Source of the DNA: Leptodontidium sp. MPI-SDFR-AT-0119 | Lineage: Eukaryota > Ascomycota > Leotiomycetes > Helotiales > Leptodontidiaceae | Direction of reading: 5' to 3' | DNA: 64,000 nucleotides | Assembly: GCA_020726505.1 (NCBI GenBank) | Contig: JAHLEZ010000007.1 | Span: 1,860,001 to 1,924,000, forward strand | Part shown: in pieces, positions 22,742 to 35,245 of the stretch | How positions within the stretch are numbered: position 1 is the stretch's first letter | Layout: each line of letters starts with the position of its first letter | Program-made: the position numbers and the translations under genes | The notes under the pieces: generated by a model | Seen by the model: only the letters and a program-made list of their open reading frames with translations | What the model was told of the DNA's origin: nothing | The model's database searches: none

Positions 22742-23936
22742 TATAATGGCTCTTGAATCTACAGCTTTAGTAATAACGTCTAGTCTCCTATTCAAAATCA
22801 AGGACCGCTGTTAACGCCCGACGCTAATATATACTAACAACTATAACCCTTTCGAGCCAGAGAGAGTCGATTTGAAAGTAGATTACTCTCTTTATTCTTT
22901 TAGAGAGTCGTTATTTAATAATAGGCCAATTCAAGTGGCGAATTTACCTAAGGGGTATATTCTTTCTCCCTCGACAAGCGTATCAACTCGATCGTGGCTC
23001 TAGAAGGTTGGCTATATACTAGTATAGTCTATAAGAAACAAAAAGTACTTTTTTTAGGCGTGTAAACTATGTAAGTTCTTTCTTTCCCTAGTGTCTTTAA
23101 TACTAATACTCTTAAGTCATTACGACCCTAAATTTATAAAGAATAAAACTACGACATTTAATAGTAATTCCCTTAAAAACGTAGCATAATATATGGCGCT
23201 CGAGTATTAATTAGACTAGAATGGAGATATTAGAAGGCTTCCTTTGACAGCTCTTACACTTATATAACCCTTTAGCCCTATTAGAGGAAGTTACGAGAAT
23301 ATTATACTATTTCGATAACTTGAATTTAGAAACGCCTTTATTAAATAAGTAATAATAAACGACGTTAAACACTATAAAGCTTTTTCTCCTTATCTTTATC
23401 AAATGTTTAAAATTACTAATATTTAAGTTATTAATATACTCCTAGCTTCTCACTTAACGTTAGAGGCCTGAGTTACATAGATATTCAAATATTTCGAGCC
23501 GAAGGTAATTCAAGACGTAATAGAAGCATAATCTAAAATCTCTATATTGTTTAATAGCTAAGGATCTCTTAAAGAAAAGATTAGTGTTATTATAGTTGTT
23601 TTATATTATATAAACAAGAAAGGGGAGCCAGTTATAGTATTAACAGGCCTAGTAAAGCTTCTAAACCATAGGAAAACAAGTATTAGTATACTAAATCTCT
23701 CTTAGCCTCTCTCTCTCTCTATTACTAATATATTACAGACTAAGCATTTATTATTCTACCTCTCTTACAACGATTTAGTATTAACGAATATAACCTTAGT
23801 TAGTTCGTCCTTAATAATACACCTAACAATAATACTACACTTGTAGAGCTTGCAAAACCTCTTAATTTCGAGCCGAAACAACGTCGCCTTCGCTATATAA
23901 GCTATATCCTTAACCTTATCGCAGAGTAATACTTAT

Positions 23937-24152
23937 TGTCACGGTACATGGTTAGCGGCACCTCTTACGCGAGCCCACTGAACGGCTAGATGTGCTTCCT
24001 GCATACCCACAACTAGCTAAACCTACCTACTTTACTTATATAGCTAGCTTTCCCCCTCTCAACGAGAGGGCAAAGCACTTCTTAATCAATCTTTTACTCC
24101 TTACTACTTTACTAATTCTCACTTCTCTACTCTTTTAGTATTCTACGTGATA
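23937..24152 (+). repeat. 5' LTR of the copia element
   Basis: 216 bp beginning TGTCACGGTACATGG and ending ACGTGATA. Its partner is at 31194-31409. Confidence 0.9.
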
Positions 24153-25076
24153 GTTAAGAGCTATATAACTCTTAGAGCCCTGATAATTTATGCTCGGTAA
24201 AATACTACTTTATCTCTTCTTCTTTACTCTCTCTAACGATCACTGCACGTCTTCACCTACGCTCCATTTCTAGGAAATCAACTATAGCCGACTCTAGGAG
24301 CGACCGCATTAAGGACCGGAAGGGCTGGACCAAATTTAACACCGAATTTCAAGCTCAAGCGTACAATAGAGGCCTTTAGCCGCTCGTCGACCCTAATAGA
24401 CTTAATGTTCTGTCTCCTATAACAAATCTACTAGTTTTTAATATAAAGATTAAGTTTCTTTAAAAGAAAAATGCCGAACGATTAGACGGCGCATTAGTAA
24501 TACTCTTTTCCGCAGTCGAATCTGAATATAATAGAGCCTTTAAGGTCTTTATTATCGAGAAAAGCGACTAGAGTAACGTGGTTACTAAATACAATTAACT
24601 CTACACTTAGGTTATTAATTATATTAACCCCTCACTCTTCGAGATCATTTCCTTAACTCAAGTCAACGAGTATACTTATACTATTTAGAAGATCGTACGG
24701 GAGCTTCGCTAATACTGCGCGCCCTTTAAGGCCACTAACTTACGCGACATCGAATTAACCTATTCTCACTTAATACAACAAGCCTACGACGGTCGTATTA
24801 ATGTTACAACTTAGTGCCGAAACTAGTTTCTATCTTACTACGAGTGCAAATTAGCCGGTTCTGAGTTCGTTTTAGGACCCCTAGTCACGAAAAGGTTCCT
24901 AAACGCCGTCGGAGCCAAATAGAACCTTGTTTTCGCTAAAAACCGTAAAGACGAGCTTATTATAAAGGATTAAGTACTCAGAAGCTAGACGGAAGTTAGG
25001 GAACCGAAATACTCCTTATTACACTATAAATTATAGTTTTAGCGAGTTATAAAAGAAGCAAAGTTTACTAAAAATG

Positions 25077-25235
25077 TTGGTTTAATAGTCACGTTTTTAG
25101 TCATATGCTCGCTTAACGAGTATTTAAGGGGGGGGCTCTAGTACAGAGCTCTCCTTTTCTTGAATACACATTTTGCCACACAGGATTTTACCCCTTAAAT
25201 GTGTCGATTCTACACCGGAATCAGTGGTACCACCC
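25077..25235. repeat. Short interspersed repeat, copy A, inside the copia element
   Basis: About 159 bp containing CACACAGGATTTTACCCC and ending GGAATCAGTGGTACCACC. The reverse complement is found at 42697-42722 continued at 50191-50323, where a gypsy element splits it. The ends are approximate and no clear target duplication is visible. Confidence 0.7.
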
Positions 25236-28200
25236 GAGTATAACGACAAAAAAGTATAGCCTTTACCTTAGAAACAGCATTTTTGTAACCCTTAGCGGTA
25301 GACGAGATAAGGAGTATTATAAGTGCCCTTATATAATCGCTTTCTTAGATTTAAATTCTAAATACTATTAGAAATTGACTACTTATAACCGTCTTAAGGC
25401 CGCACTTTATAATTAAACTACTAAAAAGTATTAAGTGACTCTTAATTAAGCCAAGCTTATTTAAAAAAAAGTAAACAAACTAAAGTAGAGTGCTCTACGC
25501 AAGACCGTTTTAGCTAAGGAGCCTAGCAAGGCAGTAGCCGAGACCTCCAAGACCTCTGATAGACTTATTTCAAAGATTATATACGTTATTATAAACCCTT
25601 CTGCTCTTTAGACTCTTAATATATTCGCGCTTAATAACAGCCGACATCTGCTCTATAAGAGTACTCTTCTTAACAACTACGGTGTTATATATGTAGTTAA
25701 CGATAAGTCTCTCTGTCGAGCACTGTAGGGAGGAGCTTCAGGTAGTTTGAAAGTCTTGAATTGTAAAGTAAAGGGGTAGCTCCCTAGCCATACGGGAGCT
25801 CCAGAGATCTAGTTACATAAGCAGCTTTTGGTTGGTTCTAGCGACCACCGTAGGCCCTGGTGGTCCTAGTGCACGACACTCTCTTAATTAAAGGCTCTTT
25901 TATCCCGTCAAGTCACGAGGACGTAGTCGAAGCTAGCACATTTAGCCTACCCGTTGTTAATAAAGGTCGTCGTCTTTTAAAGAACGCGCTTACTACTCCG
26001 GGAAGTATAATCGATTTAGAACTTACGAATGTAGTAGTTATTAAAGGTTTTTATATTAATATTATCTCAGAGATAAGGCTCTTAAACGTAAGGTTATAAA
26101 TTAATAGTTTTAACGCAACTTTACGTCTTAGGGAGCCTACTAATAGTAATATTATGCGCACTTTAATTCGGAAGTATTAATTAGTTTTCTTTAAATACAA
26201 AAACACTTTAAAATACCTTGTTTTATTTATTTTATTAAGTAATATTAATATATTATTATATCTTACCCTTACGTGTACACTAAGACCCTTTAGGAGATCA
26301 AGAGATTACCTTAAGTTACGCACAGATTCAGAAGAAGTATAACATACGAGAGTAGGGTACCTTAGCCCTAAGGCTTTTCGTATACTAGTAGAGAATACTA
26401 AGAACGTCAAAATCGAGGGAATAAGTAAAGCTAAATGCGAGTACTACTTTATGGCTCGAGCTGTAAATGTCAATTCTTAAAGGCCCTTAGAGAACGTATT
26501 TCTATAACTATTTTAAAGACTTACGTAGGACCTTTTCGACTACGACCTTAGTTACGACGGCTCTAATTAGTTACTTATTATTAAAGACAAGTATAATAGA
26601 AAAATCCTTGTTTTCCCGATTCTAAACAAATTATTAATAATAATATTAAAAATCTTATAATTTATTAATAATTAAATCAAACGGAAGTACGGCCTTTATA
26701 TTTATATTTTAAAGCACAATAATAAGAGAGTAGTAATCCCCCCTTAAGGTATATCGAGATACTAAAAGTGGACTTAATAATAAGGTATTTAAATCAAATT
26801 AAGTCTGACTTATACTTACGAACTAAATAATCTCTCGGAGCGTACCAGAAAGGAAATCATCGAAAAGTTAATTATAATGCGAGTAGTTATAGGCCTCCCG
26901 GAAGCTCTTTAGCTAGAAGTTACTTAAGCGGTAGCGTTTTTATATAATATAAGCCCGCTAGAAAGTCGAGGCTAAAAATCGCCTAACGAGACCCTTAATA
27001 CTTAGTTTCGCGGTTATTTCCGCTTTTACGACTTAGTTATAGTTAAGAAATTGACTATAAACTTTCGGCCGGATTAAAATAAGATATACGCCTATAAATC
27101 GCGAGCTTACTTTTTAATTAAGGATCGGGAAGTAGGAAGTAACAAACGAGCATTTAAGGTACTCCCTAAAGCTTATATTAGCTATCTTATTAGTTACGTT
27201 ACTAGTAATATATATAAAATCTAAGTGCTAATTTTATACTGAGTTATTATTTCACAGAATGTGACCTTTAATAAGAACGTCTTTTTTAACTTAGCCGAGT
27301 ACGAGAAACAGGCCGGCTAACTCGTTTCTGAAGCTAAAGACGTAATAAAAGCTATTAAAAAAGACGAGATTTAAGACGTTAAATTAATTTTTAAGAAAAT
27401 CGGACTATTTAATATAAACTTAATAGAAACTAGAGCTCTTAAAGAGCCGAGCGGTACTCTTAGCCTCTTAAACTCGGGGGTAATAAAGAAAGTAAATTTA
27501 CTATAGGCTTAAAGAAGTCTTAGACTTTAGTCTCTAAAGAGTACACTACTTCTAGTTTAAAACTTTAGTATTTCTCAAATACCTCTTATAAATTTAACCG
27601 CAAATAAACTACCTTATGTGAGTATACCTTCGCCTAAAGAGAGCGCTAGTATGCCCGTAGCTATTATACTAAAGAATCGTACTTATTTATAAGTAATAAT
27701 TCTAGTATATATTCCCCTTATTATAATAAAAGAAGCCCCTACTTAAGTAGTAAATAAAGCCCCCGCGTATATAAGTGAGCCTATAGAGCTCGCCGTAGAT
27801 GAAGCCTCTCTTATAAAATTAAGTGAGAATAAACCGACTAAGTAAATCGGAATTAGAGAGGCCTTTCTAGTTAAGAAAAAGCGCTAATTAAAGCTAAAGG
27901 GAATATAGCCCTAACGTAAAAGTAATCGAATCGCCGGAGCTTCGTTAAAAGTAAGTAAACCACTACGAAAAAGAGTATATAATTAACGTAGGAGTAATCG
28001 AATCGCTAGAGTTAACTTATTAATTTTAGTAACTATAAGCCCTATAAAAATAATATAAAGCGCGGAAACGATCGATTCTAATTAGGTAATCCCTAAGTAT
28101 TTTAATACCTTTTTTATAACTCTTTATTTATTTAAAGATTAAGGGGGTAAAGAGCTTACTATATTATATAATATAATTCTTATAGTAATTCTTCTTAAAT

Positions 28201-31193
28201 CAAAAGAAGTAAAAAAGATTTTAGTACTAGACTTTAGCTTAAGCACTTTAAAAACAGAGTTACCTCGAGTTCACTAGAAAGACGCTCTAAAAGAGCTAAA
28301 GTCTTAAAAGAATTTAACAGATTATTAATTCGGAGAGTAATTTAAGGCCGACGCTAAGCTTGAAATCAAAAACTTAGAATTTAGAGACTATTAGAGAATT
28401 ATAAAGGAAACTAAAGTTAAATTAATAAAGCTTGTGCCGTTAATATGAGTTTTTACTTATAAAGAGGCTCTAAATAGTTATATTTCTTAATGTCGATTAA
28501 GGCTAGTCGTACGAGGCGATCTCTAAGACAAGGTAACTATACTCTTAACGTACGCCGTAACCCTTATATTAAAGAGTTTCCGATTAGCTATAACTTTAGC
28601 CGCGCATTTTGACTTGGAAATACGGCAATTCGACGTTATTAACGCATTTATTAATACGGTTTAGAGTAAAGATTCGTTACTAGTCTTATATTAGTTACTA
28701 AACGACTATTACTCTTATAGCTTATACGTTAAGGTTAATTAAGTATTATACGGCATAAGAGACTCTCCTTCTCTATAGTATAAGGAGTTCATTAAGACTC
28801 TTATATAACTCTATTTAATTGTAAGTAAAGAAGAACCTTATATGTTTTTCGATTAAAAGAGAAAGATATTTATGTTATTTTTTATAAATGATATTTTAGT
28901 CCTTTATTATAAGAACGATCTTACTTTAGTCGAAGTTGTAATTACTAGAATTTATTAAGTATATAAGCTTCGCGAGATAAAGACAGTAAATTAGTTCTTT
29001 AGAGTTAGGATTATTAGGAATCGAGTATAGGGAACGATCTCTTTTATTTACGATATATATATTAAGAAAATCGCTAATAAATTCGGTCTAATAATATTAT
29101 TACTAAGGAGTATATTACTTCTAGGAGTCGAGCTTACTAAATATAAAGGCATTACTCCCTTTAGTCGAGTAAAGGAGTACTAAGAAAAGGTCGGATTAGT
29201 ACTCTACCTGGCAATCCTTATAAGACTTAATATTATATACGCAACTTCACGATTATCTTACTTCTTGATAAATTTAAGCGAAGAGTATATTAAGGCTATA
29301 AATTAGACTATTAAATACCTATAAAGCACTCGATACTTAGCTATTTAGTACTTAATAGAACAATAAGAAATTCAGCTATTTATTGCCTTAAATACCTCTT
29401 TTACCGACGATATTAAGACTCGACGATTATCCTAAGGCTTCACCGCTACTTTTTTCGGAGGTATTTTTAATTAGAAAGCTAATTTACAAGCTACAGTTAC
29501 TACTTTAACTACTAAAGTAGAGTTACTAGGAGTCAAAAGAACTACTAAGGTAATAATAGTACTTAAAAGGCTATTTACAAAGATTCTTCTTAACTTAAGA
29601 GAAGTCTAGAAAATCTACTATAATAATAAGTAAACAATTTAACTAATTATAAGCGAAAGCGAGCGAATTATAATAAAGTTACGCCACGTTAATATTTAAA
29701 ATATGTAGCTTCGTTAAGAGTACTTTAAGAGTACTTTTGAAATTACTTATTTATTTATAATAGAGATACTAATAAATAGACTTACTAAAAATTTTACTCG
29801 TTAACAATTTAATTATTTCTAAGCTTTTTTAAACCTTAAGAACGTTAAAGCGTAAATCTTTATTACTTTATAACTCTTTTAAATCTTCCCTTTATAAATC
29901 TTCCTTTTAATTTAACTTATATTTCTTTAAATTATATATCTCCTTTGTCTCTTATATTATTATTACTTATTTTGAGTATATTATAAGAGCTATAATACTT
30001 ACTTTAAGTTTCCTTTGTTAAAGTGATATTATTAAAGTAGCTAGCCTTTAAAATCTGCCCTTTACTATTATTAAGGGTATTTCTAGGAATCTAAACCTCT
30101 TAAAGTAAATATAAGGGGTAACTTAATTATTTAGGGGTTCTTAAGCCCCGCCTTATACAAAATAACGTAATATAACGTAAGAACGTAAATATAAGGGGTA
30201 ACTTTATTATTTACGGGGTTCTTAAGCCCTAAAAGCACACTACTACTACTTATAAGCGCCCGTCCTCCTTTAGCTTTAGAGCTATTTAGAAAGTAGCCTA
30301 ATATTAGTTAAGAAACTTTTAAAGTTAACGAGTTTAATAAAAGGGTTCCTGTAATTACTTATACTTTAAGGCTCGTCGGCCTTAATCGCCTTAATAAGAC
30401 AAGTGGCAAAGGGAGCTACTTTAATAAAGTAAGGGACACATTTGTACTTAAAAGAGCACTAAAAGCACTGAGTACTACGCTTAGTAATATTCTCTTAGCA
30501 AACGCTAGGCAACAAATTATCCTTGCCCTTCTTGTTACTAAGGGCCGAACGAGCGTAATACTAGTAAGACACCGCGCGGCGCACATTAGTAATAGGAACT
30601 GACTTCTTCTTCTTAGTCTCGGCAGCCTCACTAGAGGAGCCAGTAGAGCCAGTAGGGGAGGAGAGCGTAGTAAGGGCTATAGAGGGCTTTCCCTAGCCTC
30701 CGGCAAAGGAGGAACTTAACTCTACAAAGGGAGTAAGTGAACTCTAACCCTAAGGGGAGGGAATTCTTAGGGAAGAGGGAAGGGGGGGGATTTAACTTAA
30801 AACATTATCTAGAGTATACTCTTAAATGTTCGCGAGTATACTAGTTATAGCGGAGCGCTCGGAGGCGGCGGCAGGGGAGGAGGAACCGGCGGGGACACGA
30901 GCCGGAATAGTACTAGCGTTAGAAGAGATCTGTTTATTATAGTTAGCCCTTACAAATTTAGTCTTACAATTAGCCAGCCAAATGCCGACTCTTCGACTTC
31001 GATTATTGTACTAAGGGAATACTACTTAACTTACGGAAGATATTATTATTGTTATTATTATTAAAGTTAAAGTTGACGTTAGAGTTGTTATTATTAAAGG
31101 AAAATTTATAAACAAAAACAAACTCTTGTACTACTAAATATTATTTTCCCGTCTTCTTTTGGCCTAGCGTAGTCGCTTCACAGCTGGGGGGTG

Positions 31194-31409
31194 TGTCACG
31201 GTACATAGTTAGCGGCACCTCTTACGCGAGCCTACTAAACGGCTAGATGTGCTTCCTGCACACCCACAACTAGCTAAACCTACTTACTTTACTTATATAG
31301 CTAGCTTTCCTCCTCTTAACGAGAGGGCAGAGCACTTCTTAATTAATCTTTTGCTCCCCACTACTTTACTAATTCTCACTTCTCTACTCTTTTAGTATTC
31401 TACGTAATA
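31194..31409 (+). repeat. 3' LTR of the copia element
   Basis: 216 bp beginning TGTCACGGTACATAG and ending ACGTAATA. It follows a G-rich polypurine tract. Confidence 0.9.
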
Positions 31410-32825
31410 CTTATTTAGTCAAGATACGTCTTCTTTTGAAGTTAATTACAAAAGAGTTAGTCTTGAGGCAAGACGATAACTTTAGAGATCTCGCGGCGAG
31501 TTAGGAAAGCTATATAACTTAATAGTACATATTATGGCCTCTAGAAAGTGTGGAGTTGTATTTAAAGGCCTATAAAGTGAGCTAAATTAAGGTAAAGTCG
31601 CGGGGAAGAGATAGAAGGTTGTTTTCGACGGAGGTATACGCTGGAACTCCTTATATTCGATGATTATACACGCTTTGGCTCTCCGCGAAGCTCTTAATAC
31701 TTACGCTATTAAATTGTGTATCTTTAAAGAACCTCTTAATTAAGAAGTGTTTTCGTAAGATTATATTGACAATAACGAATAGGAGACTCTTAAGTTAATA
31801 GCGGAGTACTAAGAACCTCTCTTTCGGCTTACTAAAGACTTCGAAGGCAACCCCGATCGATTCGACCCTACGTCATTATCTTATAGAGCGTTATAGGAGT
31901 TACTACCTCTTTTTGAAGGTCTACTCACTCACTTTAAGGAGCTTAAGGCGTTAACAAAGGCTAGTCGGTTTAATAGTCACAAAGGTATACAAGAGTCGAT
32001 TACACTTACTTAGAATAAGACGAAGGAGTACTACCGCAAAACCGACGTCTCTCTTGCGTAGATGGCAACCCTAGTTCTCCACCCTCGATGGAAATGGCAA
32101 TATTTTGACTAATAATAAGTTAGAGATAACGTACAATACGTCCGCAAAGGCAAGGCCGCTCTACGAAGGCTTTAGGAGGCCGATTATAAAGGAGAAGTAG
32201 TTGTGCGAGTAGAGGATCAAACTCCGGAACTAGAGCTTCCAAAAGCTTACAAAATCAGTCAGTTAAAGAGGCTGGCACCTCCTCTAGCAGGTACCTCTAG
32301 CACAACTAAATCTCCGCGAGTATTAAGCCGAAAAGATCAATTAGCTTTGTATCTTGAAGAGGCGTTAACAGAGTAACCTCTCCTTGAATATTGGCGCTCG
32401 AAGCAGGCTCAGTGGCCACAGCTTACAAAGATAGCCTTCGATTTTCTATATATAACTACTATGAGCTCTAAGTGTGAGCGTGTTTTCTCGTCTTGTTCTA
32501 TACAAACTACACCACATAGTTCGAGATTATCAGCTCAGTCTTTATATTATCAGGAGTAACTTAAGAATTAACAAAGAAGAGGGTTTATTGAGCTTATGGC
32601 GGCTTTTGGTACAGTAGACTTAGGGAGAGAATTTTAATATATATCTATTTTTGGAACTAGCTTTTAAGCAGCTAATAAGCTTGTCAGTTTAAGCCATTCA
32701 GCTGTGGATTTACATATAAGCCAATCAGCTGGAGAAGTTGTTCAGCTGATGGCTGACTGATTGGCTGATTGGCCACTCTGTACATGGGCGTACGAGACCC
32801 ACTGTCAACCCCCTTTCGGACAATA

Positions 32826-34034
32826 GTCCTTGGTCTGAACCCAGGTATCGTATCCGGCTCCCTTGCCTAATTCTAATTATATCCGAGATCAACGAGGAGC
32901 CGCATCGGATGCCCCGATCGTCTCATAAATATAAGGTGCAAGTGACTCCCCTACTTCTTTCCAATAGCCTTAGGGACCGACAGGAATCGATAGGGGGCCC
33001 GATTAAGTCCCGCAACATGTTCGATACAGCAGGGAAAGTCAGAGACGCTGTTAATGAGTTAATCTTAGAACCTTTAATCCCACGATAACGTTGCTTTAAC
33101 TTGATTTCGAAACCATTATCTATGAAAACAAGCATCGCTACGTGCTTGCTAAACTAATGCGTTATTAGTATTTTAACGTTTGTGATTCGCACGTAGCCGT
33201 GATTATGGTCTAGTGATGATAAACTTAGAATGGCCTAACGGCCTTCAAATTCAATACTAATACTAATAGTACAATTTAACTAATGGATTTAGAATAATAT
33301 TCTAAGAATTGGCTTCTAAGAGAAATGTGATTCGCGATCTCGTGCAAGCAAGAGGAATTACGTATAAAGAGCCGTAGAAATTTAAGGCTCTCATAAGGGT
33401 TTTTTAAAGATAGATTTAAAGACAAGATTCTTAAGATATTATAGATCCTAGGAAGAATATATTAGGAGCCTTGCTCTCTTAACCCGGTTTTCATAAGACC
33501 CGTGATCGATTAGAAAAATTCTCCCCGGACTTTTCTTTAAGGATCGCAACGTTATGAGAATACAACTCCCGAGATAATTATCTTAGGATAGTATTTTTAC
33601 TAAGTTAATTATCTCGGGGTATTATGGCTCGTGAAACCGCAGGGATATTAGGAAAATGCTCTTAGGACCGTAGAAATTATACGAGAATTTTATTAAGAGT
33701 TTTAAGTTCCTAAGCGAAAGCGCAAGTATATAAAAAGAGGTTGCGGATCGCAGGCCGTTCGTGATTACTACCGCAAGATCGGAGACCATGCGAGTGCGCT
33801 AGAGTAGTCAAAGGAGTTTGGTCTGGCGTCGGTAAGGTCTAGTCATAGCTAGCGAAAGTAAAGTAGTAAAGTAATAAAGTGTTTATTAACGTACTGGTCG
33901 CTTTGCTTGACTTTAGTAGTTGCTAAAGTAAAAAGGTCAAGCCTGCAATTACTGCTAAGACACCCTCCTAAACTACAACCATTATAGGTAATCAGGGCAA
34001 ATTAGACGTTGGCAGCGTATGTTATAAAGAAGTA
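32826..34034. other. AT-rich RIP-mutated DNA, unassigned
   Basis: No gene is supported. Fragments such as a 70-codon minus-strand ORF at 32923-33135 have no motif. Stop-rich reading and AT-rich composition suggest old repeats, but no termini are visible. Confidence 0.4.
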
Positions 34035-34036
34035 TA

Positions 34037-34835
34037 ACGTCGAGCACCCCCATTCCGCCCACCCCCCCATTCCGCCCACCTTTTACACCAAAAACAGCGA
34101 TTTTGAGGTATTAATATCTTTATAACTAATTAATGAAAATATATAATTTTTTTATAGTCGTACTTATTAGCTTTTCTTAACTAACTTTACAAAGACAAAT
34201 ATAATTTAAATTATTAATTATTACGTAATATTAGATTCAAGTTTTTACATACAAAAAACACTAAAAATCACTTACTAATAACTTCTTTAATAATTAATAT
34301 AATTTCATAACACTTAAAATACATAAAGATCGTATGCAAATCTTGAGGTTTTAAGAATTTTGAAGTAATTGTATTAGTAGTTGTGCTTTAATTAAGTAAT
34401 TAATTTCTCTCATACAAATTATTTGTATAGTGCTTTATATTTTACTTAATTATAAAATTATTATCAATAGAATTAACTTGAAATTTAGGAATCTTCAAAT
34501 CTCATATCAAATACACTCGAATTATAAGTTTCAAGTTTTTATGTTAATAATTGTGGAAGTTATTAGCAAAATAAGAAAAATCATTTTTACACCAAATTTG
34601 TATGAGAGAAATTTCTTAGACTTTAAATAATTAGTTTGTAATATTACGTAATATTAAATGAATATCACTATAAAGTATAAAAGACCTTATAAAAAATATT
34701 ACAAATCTTTAGTTTCAGCTTATTCTATTAACAAATAATAAAAATATTAATTATTAAAAGCGGTGAGTTTTAGTGAGTTTTGGTGTAAAAAGGTGGGCGG
34801 AATGGGGGGGTGGGCGGAATGGGGGTGCTCGACGT
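34037..34835. mobile_element. TA-flanked 799-bp inverted-repeat element, GC-rich ends, AT-rich core
   Basis: Terminal inverted repeats of about 57 bp start ACGTCGAGCACCCCCATTCC and contain CCATTCCGCCCACC twice. The two arms differ by a single T in a T run. TA flanks both sides (34035-34036 and 34836-34837). The core is AT-rich. A 66-codon ORF at 34430-34630 has no transposase motif, so this is a non-autonomous element. Confidence 0.85.
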
Positions 34836-34837
34836 TA

Positions 34838-35243
34838 AACCTTAAATAAACCGAAGGTAGAAGTGGGTGCTAATATCGATATGCTGTTGTTTAGTGGTAG
34901 TATCATGGTAGTAATCGCATTACCCAAACTTCCATTCTGCACTTAGAGACCTTAGTTATGTCTTATTACTTAGGTTGGGGATGAGTGCCCTCGAATATTG
35001 TGCGAGCCGGTTTGGTCGTGCAAATCGTTTCGCAGAAAATTGGCACGCGTTAGGCTTTGTCCCGTATGTGTTCGAATATATCTTGTCTAATGCCCGAGAC
35101 GACGAAAGGCCTCGTCGCACAAGTTCGTTATAATTAGAGTCATACTACAAACCATCTGGAACAGAAAAAGTGAAGAAGTTAGAAGTTAGAAAATAAGGCA
35201 AAGAAAACAAGAAAGGCCAAGTAATACTAATGCTAACAAATAG
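34838..35243. other. Spacer between two inverted-repeat elements
   Basis: About 400 bp with moderate base composition. No gene or repeat end is recognised. Confidence 0.4.
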
Positions 35244-35245
35244 TA

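Larger units (their letters stand above)
23937..31409 (+). mobile_element. Ty1/copia LTR retrotransposon nested in the hAT element, RIP-mutated
   Basis: Two 216-bp LTRs (23937-24152 and 31194-31409) are flanked by the 5-bp duplication CTTAT (23932-23936 and 31410-31414). The inner order is a gag-like region (about 24240-25076), protease/integrase remnants, and reverse transcriptase with LRLVVRGDL, HFDLEIRQFDVINAFIN (about 28500-28660) and FINDILVLYYKND at the active site (YVDD-like in intact copies). An RNase H region follows, with RHVNI (about 29690) near its end. A polypurine tract (GCTGGGGGGTG) abuts the 3' LTR. LTR differences are transitions, mostly CpA to TpA, i.e. RIP. About 1.3 kb between pol and the 3' LTR is unexplained (see findings). 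Stops throughout make it inactive. Confidence 0.9.
20905..32780 (+). mobile_element. hAT DNA transposon, RIP-mutated, with mariner and copia elements nested in it
   Basis: The termini are CAGAGTGGCCAATCAGCC at 20905 and its inverted complement ending at 32780. Both are flanked by the 8-bp duplication TACATGGG (20897-20904 and 32781-32788), the size typical of hAT. Subterminal AATCAGC-type motifs repeat near both ends. A transposase start is suggested at 21254 (MSRLTTPLDIDD). After removal of the nested elements the frame reads LRYISYILNLIA across the copia junction, then FDGGIRWNSLYSMI and MATLVLHPRWKWQYFD (about 32060-32110). The hAT dimerisation domain follows at about 32440-32510 (IAFDFLY, SSKCERVFSS). 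Many TAG/TAA stops at Gln or Trp positions show RIP decay, so it cannot be autonomous. Confidence 0.88.
20765..32825. mobile_element. TA-flanked MITE split by a hAT insertion (outermost layer of a nest)
   Basis: The left arm TTGTCCGAAAGGGGGTT (20767 on) continues as an inverted repeat of about 43 bp with the right arm ending CTTTCGGACAA at 32823. Arm differences are transitions only (e.g. TTAACAGTA against TTGACAGTG). A TA lies outside each end (20765-20766 and 32824-32825). Without the hAT insertion the element is about 173 bp (20767-20904 plus 32789-32823), non-coding, and fits a Tc1/mariner-type MITE. Confidence 0.75.

Noticed and set aside
30416..30631. 71-codon minus-strand ORF inside the copia element
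   Set aside because: It is in a different frame from the protein-like antisense reading and looks like a shadow of it.
20765..32825. The outer 45-bp inverted repeat as the hAT termini
   Set aside because: An inner pair CAGAGTGGCC...GGCCACTCTG has the hAT-like start and an exact 8-bp duplication, whereas the outer pair is flanked only by TA. They are two different elements.
34877..34925. tRNA-like stretch (TTTAGTGGTAGTATCATGG)
   Set aside because: It resembles an A box but no cloverleaf or T-loop follows at the right distance.
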